From Symsagittifera roscoffensis (Eukaryota; Xenacoelomorpha; Acoela; Convolutidae): a stretch of DNA of 64,000 bases. Shown here in pieces: positions 10,801 to 19,278 of this stretch (the first letter of the stretch is position 1; each line of letters begins with the position of its first letter). The notes under the pieces are model-generated. The model worked only from the letters and a program-made list of their open reading frames with translations, ran no database searches and was not told the DNA's origin. Both the position numbers and the translations under genes were made by a program. The stretch spans positions 33,540,682 to 33,604,681 of the forward strand of contig NC_087063.1 in NCBI RefSeq assembly GCF_963678635.1, in the 5' to 3' direction.

Positions 10801-11220
10801 TTCATGGAAGAAGTCTGGACTGTGATTCAGAGCTATGGGACCCAGTCCATTCTCAAAACAGGTCTCAATCAACATTTGATGAGAGAAGTACTTGACAAGC
10901 TTGATGAGTGTGAAGGAAGACTGAGTGAGTTATTGATCGACTCAGCTACTGATGAGAGTGAAGCGAATTCTCCCATCAAGATGACACCGCAGGACGATGG
11001 AGAGGTGGTGTACCTGTCAAGGACCAGGAGAGGAACGATGCGATCGAAAATGGTGATTGATAAAATCAATGCGATGAAAATGAAGTTAGGCAGCAGAGTG
11101 ATGCCGAGGAGAATTGGAAAGACGAAAGTGGATTTAGAAATATCGATGAAAGCTGGTAACTCAGCGAAAAGGAAGCGAGTCGAAGAAGTCATGGATTTGG
11201 GGCAAGGTGATTATCAATAG
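7876..11220 (+). CDS. Large accessory protein of the retroelement (1114 aa), unknown
   Basis: ATG at 7876 overlaps the end of the preceding ORF by eight bases (ATGAGTGA). The protein is long, helical and mostly soluble-looking, with one hydrophobic stretch near residues 380-415. The first 240 residues alternate hydrophobic strands and helices and contain VFAGINDHLHSRG near 8087-8125, which resembles the Asn block (GxND) of SGNH hydrolases, but no clear Ser block or Asp-His pair was found. The C-terminal third (from about 10300) is acidic and low in complexity. No other domain is recognised. The ORF ends with TAG at 11218-11220, and the frame continues open into the next ORF. Its position suggests a structural or particle-associated role, but nothing in the sequence proves this. 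Confidence 0.75.
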   Translation: MSETIFAAYDKAEMRKAKIMVVANSEFVYTSKSLFWPDVIILAAVDLDLLQSVSLAIGVQRQTEMNPITIVFAGINDHLHSRGFLSRLRDPATAENAVWPAIKDILESMGEVVDATKEGSFNKVTLRVVFALSPGYAHLPDGLKFVYAMVALLSEGKYDVIISAPNRMIEMENLRPLKAELPAVWSDISNAMRGFKDHALHMLVLDEVLGLELSNFSRQLKLKPGIDDDHRVITAMSNDLWFRAMEVASEDTRRKNSLETRAHLEAMVLRTKPEANQWLHLNPRVAALGADAFQQGPVMITKIHAYLLKEVNLAENAGEKTAEFVNRMCQITLETFWTQEVKGQEGFERTDSMLEGLGAGWTASFLAKVYPKVSHYLIKEFLQAVVKVSIVELIALFVTFGAENFVKGPAILLTDGIQNLRLDGLLTLIAITHGNLGGLMKLARCPEQMKERVRSLDMKKSTDSWNKIRDLRHTLIQYLLQQNRFGTGEDETIDREEDVRRHVGGMPLLTDLSLAMRTDPLALIRGVTEFVTVIYGPAVTFAFPDVKVEAYRRSVLHLNLISAVDGSTLNWCEQHTLRELMSEDLLFAKISKPEMTVINFDDHFCDRMGEVERGHIEVFPKLWNLRPYDKTNGELTRVPRLTAAYHKVREETKDWGDYKKLPEAIPEFPIIRRMLLGAVSVVQTPRLRAFETNERRVGNFAGTMDPYFVGRNAAVLQYTRFAYTDQATRRRIINAATPKPGRFDEEWKELGLTPMRMRGRTELPEASLILTSVKKEMKVGGILQTRTFLAPFGCEEIKVVHGEEEDKSAGTLLIPRFQEEADNDEQGPSSSNKDKSEGDDGQGGSRQTEEPMQQDQAGGEDDRASTGGTSSLDFNIFSDLENNADTLETTEPADEGISTLEPPSAFEEMKRNLPESSSPGNSRNNDQRILMESPRRRRIEASARVPFLGTLPEEEWEVHHRDHESRTGCKLDRVAFMEEVWTVIQSYGTQSILKTGLNQHLMREVLDKLDECEGRLSELLIDSATDESEANSPIKMTPQDDGEVVYLSRTRRGTMRSKMVIDKINAMKMKLGSRVMPRRIGKTKVDLEISMKAGNSAKRKRVEEVMDLGQGDYQ

Positions 11221-11253
11221 TCTGGCACAGATAGAATATTAACCGATATAGCG

Positions 11254-14200
11254 ATGGTGCCACCCATTCTCATGGCGGGGATAAAGTCAACCGGTTATAA
11301 ATCCAAAAGGAGTGACCGCATTCTGACTGGAGCAACGTTAGAAATGGAAATACTCAGCCAATGTGGAGAGAACAAAATGAGGGACTTCAAGCCATCTCCC
11401 ATGAATCATGGAAAGGGAAGTGTTGCAGGACAACTAACACCAGTGGAATACAACCGACTAACCGTGTCGGAGACAGTGTCGATAGATGAACCCACCGGTG
11501 GATACATGGAGATGTTGGAATACCGAAACTCGGCTAGAGGGTATGTAATGGCCCTGGAAGACGAAAAAGCCATGGAGGGTTATCTGGAAATGATGTTGCA
11601 AGGCACCACCCTCAAGCAGAAGGCGTATGGAACTTTGGCGTCGTCTGACGTAGAGGCGGAAACGATCGAGCAGTTAGTGAGCCTTCCATGGAAAGCAGTA
11701 GTGTTGAGGTATTTCGAGGAAGAAATGAGGACTACGCCAAGAATACATGCTCTCGTGGCAGTACCTCACGTAAGGACAGAGTTACAACTCAGGTTCGCCT
11801 GGTGTATGATGGGACTGATTCGCGAAGAATATGATTCAGAAGAAAGAAAGAGATCAAAAGAAGAAAAGGTTTTCCTTATGACGAATCTGAGGGATCTGAT
11901 AGTCCAGGAGGGAGCAGCAGTAGCGTGTGCGAAGCGGAGAGACGCTCTCTGTTTCATTCGATTCCTGATAGAGCAGATTTCAGTACCTGCATTAAACACT
12001 TGTGTTAAAATGTTGAGGGAAGGCGATGAGCGAACGAAAGCCTTGTTCTTACTAGCAATGCTGGAGATGCAGCAAAGTAAACCGATGAGGGTGAACATGA
12101 AAGAACCTCAAGAATTGGAACCCATGAAAAAGATAGACGAGATCAGGAGATTCTCAAACAAGGAGTTGAGACTCACTAAAGAATCTATGGGAGCATTGCC
12201 GAAATCCAGTGAATACTGTGGACCGATCAAGAAGAAGTCATATAGCTACGTATCCGGGATTATAGGAATAGCGTACAATCCTTTCCTGAGTGAAGACATA
12301 CGCGATTGCTTCTTTGATTATGAGCAGGCGGTGTTACTAAGATTCTGGACTTCCAGAATTGTAACGATTAAGAGCGTTAACAATCCACAGGCCAAATTGG
12401 GATTGGTCTTGGAAGAAGAGGTGACTGCACCTTCAGTACCAAAATCCGACAAAAGAGTGGAGTTTGGGTTGGGATTCTCAGATGAATTACTGAGAACGAG
12501 CTTGATGGCAGTGTGGGAATTGATGAGGCCATCATGGTGTCCTAGTCCCAACGCTGACTCAATATTACGGGCGACACAAGACGTACAGAGGGAATTGAAT
12601 GCAGACTGTAACCTGCGTGACCTCAACATCATATATAATGTGATGATAACAGCCTCTAAGAAGAACGGAGAAGATAAAGTGGAGTTGCCTGGCTGGGGAC
12701 CAGAAGACTGGGTCAAACCTGGTAGCTGTCTGGCGGAAGTCTGTGGACTGGAGGGTCATGTTTGTGGAGGTCTAGACTGTGTGAAAACCCTGGATAAACA
12801 ACACAAGCAATTGACAGTATTGTTTGGAAATGTGGTGATGAAAGCAAGAACGGAGACGGAACTGATAGCAGATTGCCATGGAGGAACCGATGTGAATCTA
12901 GTGACTGCACTAGGATTCTACAGCATGTTTGGTTCTTTAGAGTCACTATTGAATCTAGAACAGAAACATGAGATGGTCACAGCCATCAGCGTAGAAGTAT
13001 TCCCAGGAGTTCTGCAGACTGAGCAGAAATATCTAGGAAAATGGAGGGAAGCAATCGAAACGGAGATGAACATCAGACACAGCGAAACTTACTGTAGACC
13101 ATCAGGAGCACGATATTTGGTGGGTTCAACGTTGGCTCCAATGTGCAAGAGCAGATATCCTGTGCATTTCGTGGCTGTGGACGTGAAAAGTACAAGAACG
13201 ATCGTGGATCAAGCCTTCTCAGTGCCGAAGTGTGTGAGATTGGCGAGAATGTCTGAAAAGTCTTACGAGTTACTATGTAAGATGTTCTCAGCAATTCCAG
13301 AGAGAACCAAAGAAGAGTTGGAGTCAATACTAGGAAAGAAGTTCATGGGATATGTGAGCGGGAACTTCAGTGACTTCGAAAAACAGAAACAGAGAGGATC
13401 AACTGTCTCAGATTACAATGCAGTAGATGAGAATGATGAAATCCACCGAGTGATGATGGAAGTGGAACCATTGCTGGAAGCTTCGGGAAAACGTAGTTGG
13501 AGGAGCATCATGTTGACGCATGACGAGTTTCCTTGCCAATGCTTGCTGCAGACCTGGTGGTATCCCAAGCGTAGTAATCTGATGTTGATCTGGGACTCTG
13601 GAGAGCTGCTCTCCATGGGTTTACCAGATTCATCACAGCCCACAACAATAGTGATAGTGGGAGTTATGATGGCAATACGATGGCTGGAAGCTCATGTGAG
13701 AGAAAATGATAGACAGGAGGCACCGACGAGAGAACAATTGCGGAAATTAGATTGTCTAAAAGATTTAGATCTTTTTGAGACAATGTGCAAAGTTCTAAAC
13801 ACTCCGATGGAAGTGAAGAAGATATGGGCGAGAAAACGATTGATGCCATGGTTCAGAGCTAACATGACTGCATGGTTGTACGAGTATGCGAAAAAGCATA
13901 TGTCGAAACATGGCAGAGTGTACAGTGAATATCAGCTGGACATTGGGGTAGGAGCTTTCAAGCGAGCTTTCGTGACTCATCGGAATGCAGTGACCACCGC
14001 TGTGAAAAGAATTTCCAGGACGAGCGAGCGTAGTGGAAATGAGAAGGCAGAGATGCTGAAAGAAGATTTGGAGAGAAACGTGACGTTGTGTCTCCACAAC
14101 AGCTTCTGTAGAAACAGAGAATCAAACGTGGATCCCCTACCTTGCTGTAAACAGAGGGTGGAAGAGCAGAAGTGTTGGAGGACGGCTTCCAACAGCGTCA

Positions 14201-14280
14201 GGATAGTCAACGACGTGCTACAAGACACGGAAACCGAAAGTGCGGAGTCAGCATCACAGGAGGAGGAAATGGAACATTGA
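11254..14280 (+). CDS. Large accessory protein of the retroelement (1008 aa), unknown
   Basis: First ATG at 11254. The same frame is open from 11221, directly after the TAG that ends the 1114-residue ORF, so the two can be seen as one frame with a single stop. No signal peptide or clear membrane span is seen, so this is not an obvious envelope protein. A Cys/His cluster (Cys492, Cys497, His502, Cys504, Cys509; codons 12727-12780) could bind zinc. The C-terminus is rich in Cys and then acidic. No known family recognised. A short basic, Lys/Arg-rich frame overlaps its end (to 14420) in another phase; whether that is used is unknown. Confidence 0.75.
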   Translation: MVPPILMAGIKSTGYKSKRSDRILTGATLEMEILSQCGENKMRDFKPSPMNHGKGSVAGQLTPVEYNRLTVSETVSIDEPTGGYMEMLEYRNSARGYVMALEDEKAMEGYLEMMLQGTTLKQKAYGTLASSDVEAETIEQLVSLPWKAVVLRYFEEEMRTTPRIHALVAVPHVRTELQLRFAWCMMGLIREEYDSEERKRSKEEKVFLMTNLRDLIVQEGAAVACAKRRDALCFIRFLIEQISVPALNTCVKMLREGDERTKALFLLAMLEMQQSKPMRVNMKEPQELEPMKKIDEIRRFSNKELRLTKESMGALPKSSEYCGPIKKKSYSYVSGIIGIAYNPFLSEDIRDCFFDYEQAVLLRFWTSRIVTIKSVNNPQAKLGLVLEEEVTAPSVPKSDKRVEFGLGFSDELLRTSLMAVWELMRPSWCPSPNADSILRATQDVQRELNADCNLRDLNIIYNVMITASKKNGEDKVELPGWGPEDWVKPGSCLAEVCGLEGHVCGGLDCVKTLDKQHKQLTVLFGNVVMKARTETELIADCHGGTDVNLVTALGFYSMFGSLESLLNLEQKHEMVTAISVEVFPGVLQTEQKYLGKWREAIETEMNIRHSETYCRPSGARYLVGSTLAPMCKSRYPVHFVAVDVKSTRTIVDQAFSVPKCVRLARMSEKSYELLCKMFSAIPERTKEELESILGKKFMGYVSGNFSDFEKQKQRGSTVSDYNAVDENDEIHRVMMEVEPLLEASGKRSWRSIMLTHDEFPCQCLLQTWWYPKRSNLMLIWDSGELLSMGLPDSSQPTTIVIVGVMMAIRWLEAHVRENDRQEAPTREQLRKLDCLKDLDLFETMCKVLNTPMEVKKIWARKRLMPWFRANMTAWLYEYAKKHMSKHGRVYSEYQLDIGVGAFKRAFVTHRNAVTTAVKRISRTSERSGNEKAEMLKEDLERNVTLCLHNSFCRNRESNVDPLPCCKQRVEEQKCWRTASNSVRIVNDVLQDTETESAESASQEEEMEH

Positions 14281-14669
14281 CGAATGGTCGAGAAAACAAG
14301 AGGCAACAAGAAAGAAAATTAGAAGAATTTAGAAGTTTTAGAACTTCTAAACGACGAAAAAGAAGAGAACAAAGGGATGATGAAGAAAAGTCAAAACTCA
14401 GAATTGTTTTGTGTGTGTGAAAAACTCAAGTGAGAAACCAAGCAACCAAGTTGCAATTGAAAACTGAAACATTTAGTTGAGTTTTGAAATTGTTGCATTT
14501 ATAAATTTGCATTTTGATTTTAACAGAAGTGGCTTTAGAGACACTTATTATTTATTTAGAAAGGCTTAAGGGAAGAGTATATTTAAATATTCCAGCCTGC
14601 ATGATTGTTTTTAATCACTTTGGAAGATTGATCACTTTGTGGTGACGTGGAAGGCTTGAGTAATCTCTT
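14281..14669 (+). other. Untranslated region between last ORF and 3' LTR
   Basis: No convincing gene. The first 140 bases can be read as a Lys/Arg-rich peptide in a frame that overlaps the end of the previous ORF; the rest is AT-rich. Confidence 0.5.
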
Positions 14670-15038
14670 GAAGAGGGAGGTTGTTGCATTGTTCTTTCTA
14701 ACCACAAAGTTTCTTAGTTTTAATATTCAGGACAATAACAAGCAAGATTTCCGAAGGGAAGAAGCATAGTAGGATAATTTTAGCTTGTTGGTTGGCAGGA
14801 CTTTGTATTCAATGGCAAATTTCCTGAATGAATTTTTGTTAACAACTAACCTACTCATTCCAATAATTTTCTTAAAGACCTTGGTCTGATCGTTAGTATT
14901 GATTTTATTTGGTCAGAGCATATTAATAAAAAGCTTCTATCAAATAAAAAAAGTTTTCGTTTTATAGAATGTTCTATTCCACAACACATTCCACTTTCTT
15001 TTAAACTCATGTTCATCAATACTTGTGTTCATCAACAC
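14670..15038 (+). repeat. Probable polypurine tract and 3' LTR
   Basis: A purine run GAAGAGGGAGG at 14670-14680 is followed by TTGTTGCATTG. An LTR starting TGTTGC at 14682 would contain an AATAAA signal at 14924-14929 and could end at a CAACA, either near 14982 or near 15038. The pattern (purine tract, TG start, poly(A) signal, CA end) fits an LTR, but the second LTR is outside the window and no target duplication can be checked. Confidence 0.4.
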
Positions 15039-15065
15039 TCATAATTTTTTTTGTTAAGGAGATCA

Positions 15066-15174
15066 ATTAAAATCGGCCCTTTCGTCATGCGACGGTACGT
15101 GCACATGTTGGATGGGGCCGTACCAATATAAGTACATCGACAAAAATTTATGAATAAATCAAGCCGATTTTAAT
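15066..15174. repeat. 109-base segment with perfect 12-base inverted ends
   Basis: ATTAAAATCGGC at 15066-15077 is the exact reverse complement of 15163-15174. The interior also has GGTAC/GTACC inverted pieces. It may be a short foldback element or the end of another transposon. Confidence 0.6.
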
Positions 15175-17105
15175 GCATCCAGAGACTTGTCATTTAAAAT
15201 CTACCCTCGTCGATTATAGCACAGATAGAATTGTCAAGGTTGGATGTATTTTTAAGGCAGAGGGTTGCACTCCTCAGAAGTGCAAAACTTATTTTTGTTC
15301 TTATGAAATTTATTGTGTCCGATTATGATTCGTTTCGTTTTTCGCTTAATTTTTCTGCTAATTTCTGGACGGTTTTTGTAGAGCCTGGTGCTGCTCCTCT
15401 GGTACACGCAAAAATAAGTGAAACAAAGCAGCTGTGAATTTTAATGTTTTAACACTCTCTGTGACATTCGACCAGAATGGCCAAAATGCAATTTGTGCAG
15501 ACTTCGAATTTTTAGCAGCAAGCCTTCCGAGTTAGTGATTTTGAAGGATTAACGACGTTAATCGGATGATTAGTAGAACGGTGAAGGTCAAGATATTCTG
15601 CTATTTTGAAATTTTCGAAGTGATGACGTAACATTTCTGAGAAATGCTGAAACGGCCATTTTAACAAAAAACGAGAAGTAAAGAGAACAACTTTATCTGC
15701 GATAGCGAACAGGACGAAAATCGAGATAAAAAAACGACAACGAACTACAGAATAGCAGAGAACGTTCCGAGTTGCAACTATTGTGCTGCTACAATAGTTG
15801 CAAGGCCGTTGCGAACAACGGTGAAGGGTAAGAGACAGCCTTCCGGAATAGGAGGAAATCAAGATTAACGAGCTTGATTCAGCGGATTCGTCAATCCGGA
15901 AGGGCAAAGGAACTGAGACTTTTATCCTGCCACGTAAACTTTTAGCATCCTGTCATGTCCTGACTTGAATTTAATTGATATTTGGATTAGTTTTGACAAG
16001 GATGAGGTGCTAGGAGTTGGGGGAAAGGGTTGATCCATCTTCGATGGAGATGATGATTTTTATCTACTGAACAAAAACAATAGTAATATAATAAGTAGTA
16101 ACCCTGTTTTTAGGAGTGACCTCGTGGTCTGGGGATACTGAGACCCAACCATGAGCTCACTAGTTGCATGTAATTAAGTTAATTTGAGCGTTCTGGTCGA
16201 AGCCGGAGAGCAGTAACGTTTTTGTCGACCCGATGTTAGAAAGACCACCGAAAAGTACTGGCTTGGTAGAGACGGTGAAAAGCATGCAAAGCTCTGTTTA
16301 GACGTTAGTCAGTCGTCTTAAGACTTAGTTTTGTTATCCGTCGATATGTATCTTCCGGGCGAATGTTACACTCATGATATTTGTAGGCGTCAGACATAGT
16401 GTTAGGGCAGGATTCAGCATGGTGGTTGAAAGTTTTTACATCGAAAAAGGTTCGGCTGAATTGGCCTCCCCAGAGTCCATTTGCCTTGATGTCAAGTCGA
16501 GCGTCATCTTCAGTAGTGGGTGTTTTAATGAGAAAGCTTTCGGTTTCCAACGATTGAAATTTCGGCTCGATTTCATCATCATGGCATACTTCGTCCAGGA
16601 GTGTCGCAAAAGTATCGCAAATTTCAATACTCTTTAAATAAATTGTGCCTTATTCTTGTTGTTGTTGATTTTGTTGAGTGAACTTTGGATGACCAATTCT
16701 CTGGGTACTGATTTTTTTTCCATTTCTGTCTATTGATCAACATTGCTTCATGTTAATGTTCCAATGTAGATTTGCTCCTGAAAACCCTGTGCATCGTACC
16801 CTCTATTTGTGCTCCTAAAAACCCTGTGCATAGTACCCTCTATAAACGCTGTGCATTGTTACCCACATATTGTTTCATTTGACGCGTGAATAAAGTTTGT
16901 GTGTTTATTTGTTTGAGGGTATGGTAGACTTGATAATTTTTAAATATTTGTTTGTCATAAACGGTTTCTGCGAACGTTTATCCGGCTTTGTTACCGCTTG
17001 ATAAATTTTCTCTCGATACGGGTTTCATATTCTATTGTCTTCACTGGAGTTTGTTTCAAAACTAGCTTTGTCGGTAGTAGACTCCTTAGCTCCTAGTAGG
17101 ATTAA
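15175..17105. other. Region without recognised gene
   Basis: Short ORFs on both strands show no protein-like pattern I can support. At about 16772-16860 a unit containing CCCTGTGCATNGTACCC is repeated two and a half times. Confidence 0.5.
16772..16860. repeat. Short imperfect tandem repeat, about 36-base unit
   Basis: Two full copies of a unit with GCTCCTRAAAACCCTGTGCA and GTACCCTCTAT, followed by a partial third (CGCTGTGCATTGTTACCC). Confidence 0.7.
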
Positions 17106-17321
17106 GGCCGGTCTATTTGTAACCCTGGTACGGCTGCCGCGGAAGAGGAAAAAATTGACAAGTATAAAGACTTAGTAGATGATGGGTATCTTTTTCAACC
17201 GCTAGCTCCAGCACAGAGTTTTTTTAGCAAGCTTTGTAAGAACGTAAGCATATGCACCGAGGAACCCAGATTAGGCAGCTTTCTAAAACAGAATCTTCCC
17301 GGCAATACAGATTATGACTAA
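17106..17321 (+). pseudogene. Relic of a retroelement polyprotein C-terminus
   Basis: A 71-codon frame ending at TAA 17319-17321 contains DKYKDLVDDGYLFQPLA, then a KLCKN helix, then EEPRLGSFLKQ. This resembles the C-terminal tail following RT in many invertebrate retroelements (a FxPLA block, then a GxPRxxxFLxQR block). No RT is visible upstream, so this is a stranded 3' end. Identification is from remembered family pattern only. Confidence 0.4.
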
Positions 17322-17484
17322 CACTTGTGTATTATATTTTCTCGTGTCGAGTTGCGTGTTCTTATTGAAGAAACGTAACCCGTATCGATTTTAATTGTAA
17401 GGACATCAACACGTTCAACTTTTTTCCGACTTAGAGGCTTTCTGTTTTCGACAAGAGCTAAATAGTTAAATAGTTTCAGATAAA

Positions 17485-18222
17485 TTGTTGATATACTGGG
17501 ACAGCCGTGGTGGTCCCCTGCATTTACTTCAAATTACTTTGACTGGATTCATTTACCTCTGCTACCGCTCGTGGACACTAGTGGGTGGACACAGGTTGGT
17601 GGATCACATGATTGTAGTTGGAGCAAGCTCACTCAGAAGGACCCTTGACTACCTACCCTACGATCTAAGGGTAAAGTATCGAAGATTCACTTTTGCAAAA
17701 TCGGGACTGAGCCTCAACCCAAACAACGTGAGTAAACTCAAGAAATTGCAGTGGTTACTTAGAAACGGTTCCCTAAAATCCAGAGAAATCATTCTCTGGC
17801 ACGACGTGATAAACAATAGTATCACAAAACATCCCAAAAACTTTAATACGAAGTGTTCCCCGGAGCAGTTAACTGAAATCATCACGAATTTTCAGCATCA
17901 AATAGCTGCGATCATATACATTCGTCGAGACGGTACCCCTCACATTTTTGAAAAGTTACGGAAGACGAAACCTCTTATCATCGACACGATAAAACGACTT
18001 CTTCCTAAACAAAAACAAAACGACATTGATACAGTTGTTGCCTTCTCTAAACTACACCCCCCTCCGTCTCTTGAGCTGAAGTTGCTCAACAAAATACTTT
18101 CGAAACGTCACAACCTTCGTTCACTAGTACTTCAGCAAAGATCAAAATCCAGAGTACGGCCCACCAAATCAAAGAGAGCAGCAGCAAAGAAAAAACAAGC
18201 AGCCCAATCCTCATCGCACTAG
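17485..18222 (+). CDS. SGNH-like protein in the 5' part of the CR1/L2-like element
   Basis: The open frame begins after a TAA at 17467-17469; the first ATG is at 17608, so codons before it may be untranslated. After that ATG the order resembles an SGNH fold: MIVVGASSLRR (Ser block), FAKSGLSL (Gly block), and ILWHDVINNSI (Asn block). A final Asp-His block was not located with confidence. The C-terminus is strongly basic (SKRAAAKKK), suitable for nucleic-acid binding. It lies 166 bases before the PHD-finger ORF, with duplicated hairpins in between. It could be ORF1 of the element with the PHD ORF as a second small protein, or it could belong to a separate insertion. Confidence 0.55.
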   Translation: MLIYWDSRGGPLHLLQITLTGFIYLCYRSWTLVGGHRLVDHMIVVGASSLRRTLDYLPYDLRVKYRRFTFAKSGLSLNPNNVSKLKKLQWLLRNGSLKSREIILWHDVINNSITKHPKNFNTKCSPEQLTEIITNFQHQIAAIIYIRRDGTPHIFEKLRKTKPLIIDTIKRLLPKQKQNDIDTVVAFSKLHPPPSLELKLLNKILSKRHNLRSLVLQQRSKSRVRPTKSKRAAAKKKQAAQSSSH

Positions 18223-18252
18223 TTCTGGTGAGTCTGATTTTCTTGAGACTAT

Positions 18253-18364
18253 TCTCTCCTGAGGTTTTTATACCTTGGAGTATCAGTCCAAGGGAATCAA
18301 AAAACTCAATAAGTCTTCTCTAGTCTGGTTTTCTCCTGAGGTTTTATACCTTGGAGTGTCAGTT
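18253..18364 (+). repeat. Duplicated hairpin between SGNH-like ORF and PHD ORF
   Basis: A segment of about 34 bases (CTCCTGAGGTTTTTATACCT followed by TGGAGTATCAGT) at about 18253-18287 recurs at about 18331-18364. Each copy can fold: CTCC and AGGT pair with ACCT and GGAG around a TTTAT loop. Confidence 0.75.
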
Positions 18365-18387
18365 CTGAGAAGATTTTTTTGAGCAAT

Positions 18388-19254
18388 ATGGGCTCAGAAG
18401 AAAGACGCAGAAATGCTAGCGTCTCGCAAGCATCTGAGAAATCTTGTAAAACATGCAAAAAGCCGATCACAAACAAAAGTCAAATCTTTAATTGCATTGC
18501 CTGTGGCGATGTTATGCACATGACAAAAACATGCACTGGAATATCTGAAACTGCCATCCTTGGAATTTCGGAGATCAGCCAGAACGTCCTCCTGCTCTGT
18601 AACTGTTGTGTTGGAAACAATAGGAAAGAGTCGATGATCAACGATTTGATGCAAACCCGTCCATCCATTGCTGAAACAAAACTAAATGAAATCGCCGAAC
18701 AATTCTCTACTTTTAAACAAGAGATAGATTCACTTAAGCAAAAGATAGATGAAACAAGCAAAAAACCACAAAAGAGAAATGAGCCAAAGCAACCTGCCTT
18801 AAACAAACCAGAATCAAGCTATAACGGAATCCGGATAAGAGGACTGCTTGAACTGGGCTCAAAAAGTTCAAGAGATAGACACGAACACGACTTGGAAGAG
18901 GTGAACAAACTGTTTGCGTTCTTAACAGTTGAAGCAAAAATCACAGATTTAAAACGTTTAGGAAAATACGAAGAAGGAAAAAGGCCACGCACAATAGTTG
19001 TAAATGTTTCAAATGAATGGCAAAAACGACTGATACTAATGTCCTTGGCAAAATTGAAAAACTACGACAAAACTGTCTTTGTGTCAAAAGAGCTCAGCCC
19101 AAGTGAATTTCTGATTGAGAACAAACTTCTTATGAAAAGACGAACAAAGATAGAAACTGGAGTATCAGCTAAAAACCTAAGGCTAAGGGACCTTGTCCTT
19201 TACCAATATGACGAAGAAAGTGGAAATTGGAAAAAAGTCGAAGAAAGCAATTGA
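18388..19254 (+). CDS. ORF1 protein with PHD-type zinc finger, CR1/L2-like element
   Basis: ATG at 18388. Residues about 18-75 hold CKTCKK, CIACGD, a His in MHMTKTC and LCNCC, a C4HC3 spacing typical of PHD fingers. A coiled coil (QFSTFKQEIDSLKQKIDE) follows. The C-terminal half contains GIRIRGL and RLGKYEEGKRPRTIVV, matching the esterase-free RRM-like ORF1 type that binds the element's RNA. The frame is intact and ends at TGA 19252-19254, 24 bases before the ATG of ORF2. Confidence 0.75.
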   Translation: MGSEERRRNASVSQASEKSCKTCKKPITNKSQIFNCIACGDVMHMTKTCTGISETAILGISEISQNVLLLCNCCVGNNRKESMINDLMQTRPSIAETKLNEIAEQFSTFKQEIDSLKQKIDETSKKPQKRNEPKQPALNKPESSYNGIRIRGLLELGSKSSRDRHEHDLEEVNKLFAFLTVEAKITDLKRLGKYEEGKRPRTIVVNVSNEWQKRLILMSLAKLKNYDKTVFVSKELSPSEFLIENKLLMKRRTKIETGVSAKNLRLRDLVLYQYDEESGNWKKVEESN

Positions 19255-19278
19255 CTACCTACTGCCAAGTATTTAAAA

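Larger units (their letters stand above)
1..15038 (+). mobile_element. Giant Ty3/gypsy-type LTR retroelement, 3' part
   Basis: One strand carries, in order, pol, a macrodomain-like ORF, an SGNH-hydrolase ORF, two ORFs of 1114 and 1008 residues, a purine tract and an LTR-like segment with an AATAAA signal. Gag, protease, primer-binding site and 5' LTR would lie before the window. About 10 kb of coding sequence downstream of integrase is far more than the single env-like ORF some Ty3/gypsy elements carry. All ORFs are on the same strand, similar in base composition, and almost free of disabling changes, which argues for a recently active element. The right boundary is inferred from the LTR-like sequence; without the 5' LTR it is uncertain. 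Confidence 0.8.

Noticed and set aside
14172-14420. Basic ORF overlapping the end of the 1008-residue ORF
   Set aside because: No ATG in the frame and only about 45 codons beyond the known stop; noted but not called as a gene.
15512-15907. 131-codon minus-strand ORF
   Set aside because: No recognisable motif or supporting context; likely chance.
16772-16860. CRISPR-like repeat array
   Set aside because: Units are adjacent, degenerate and few, with no spacer pattern, in an animal genome.
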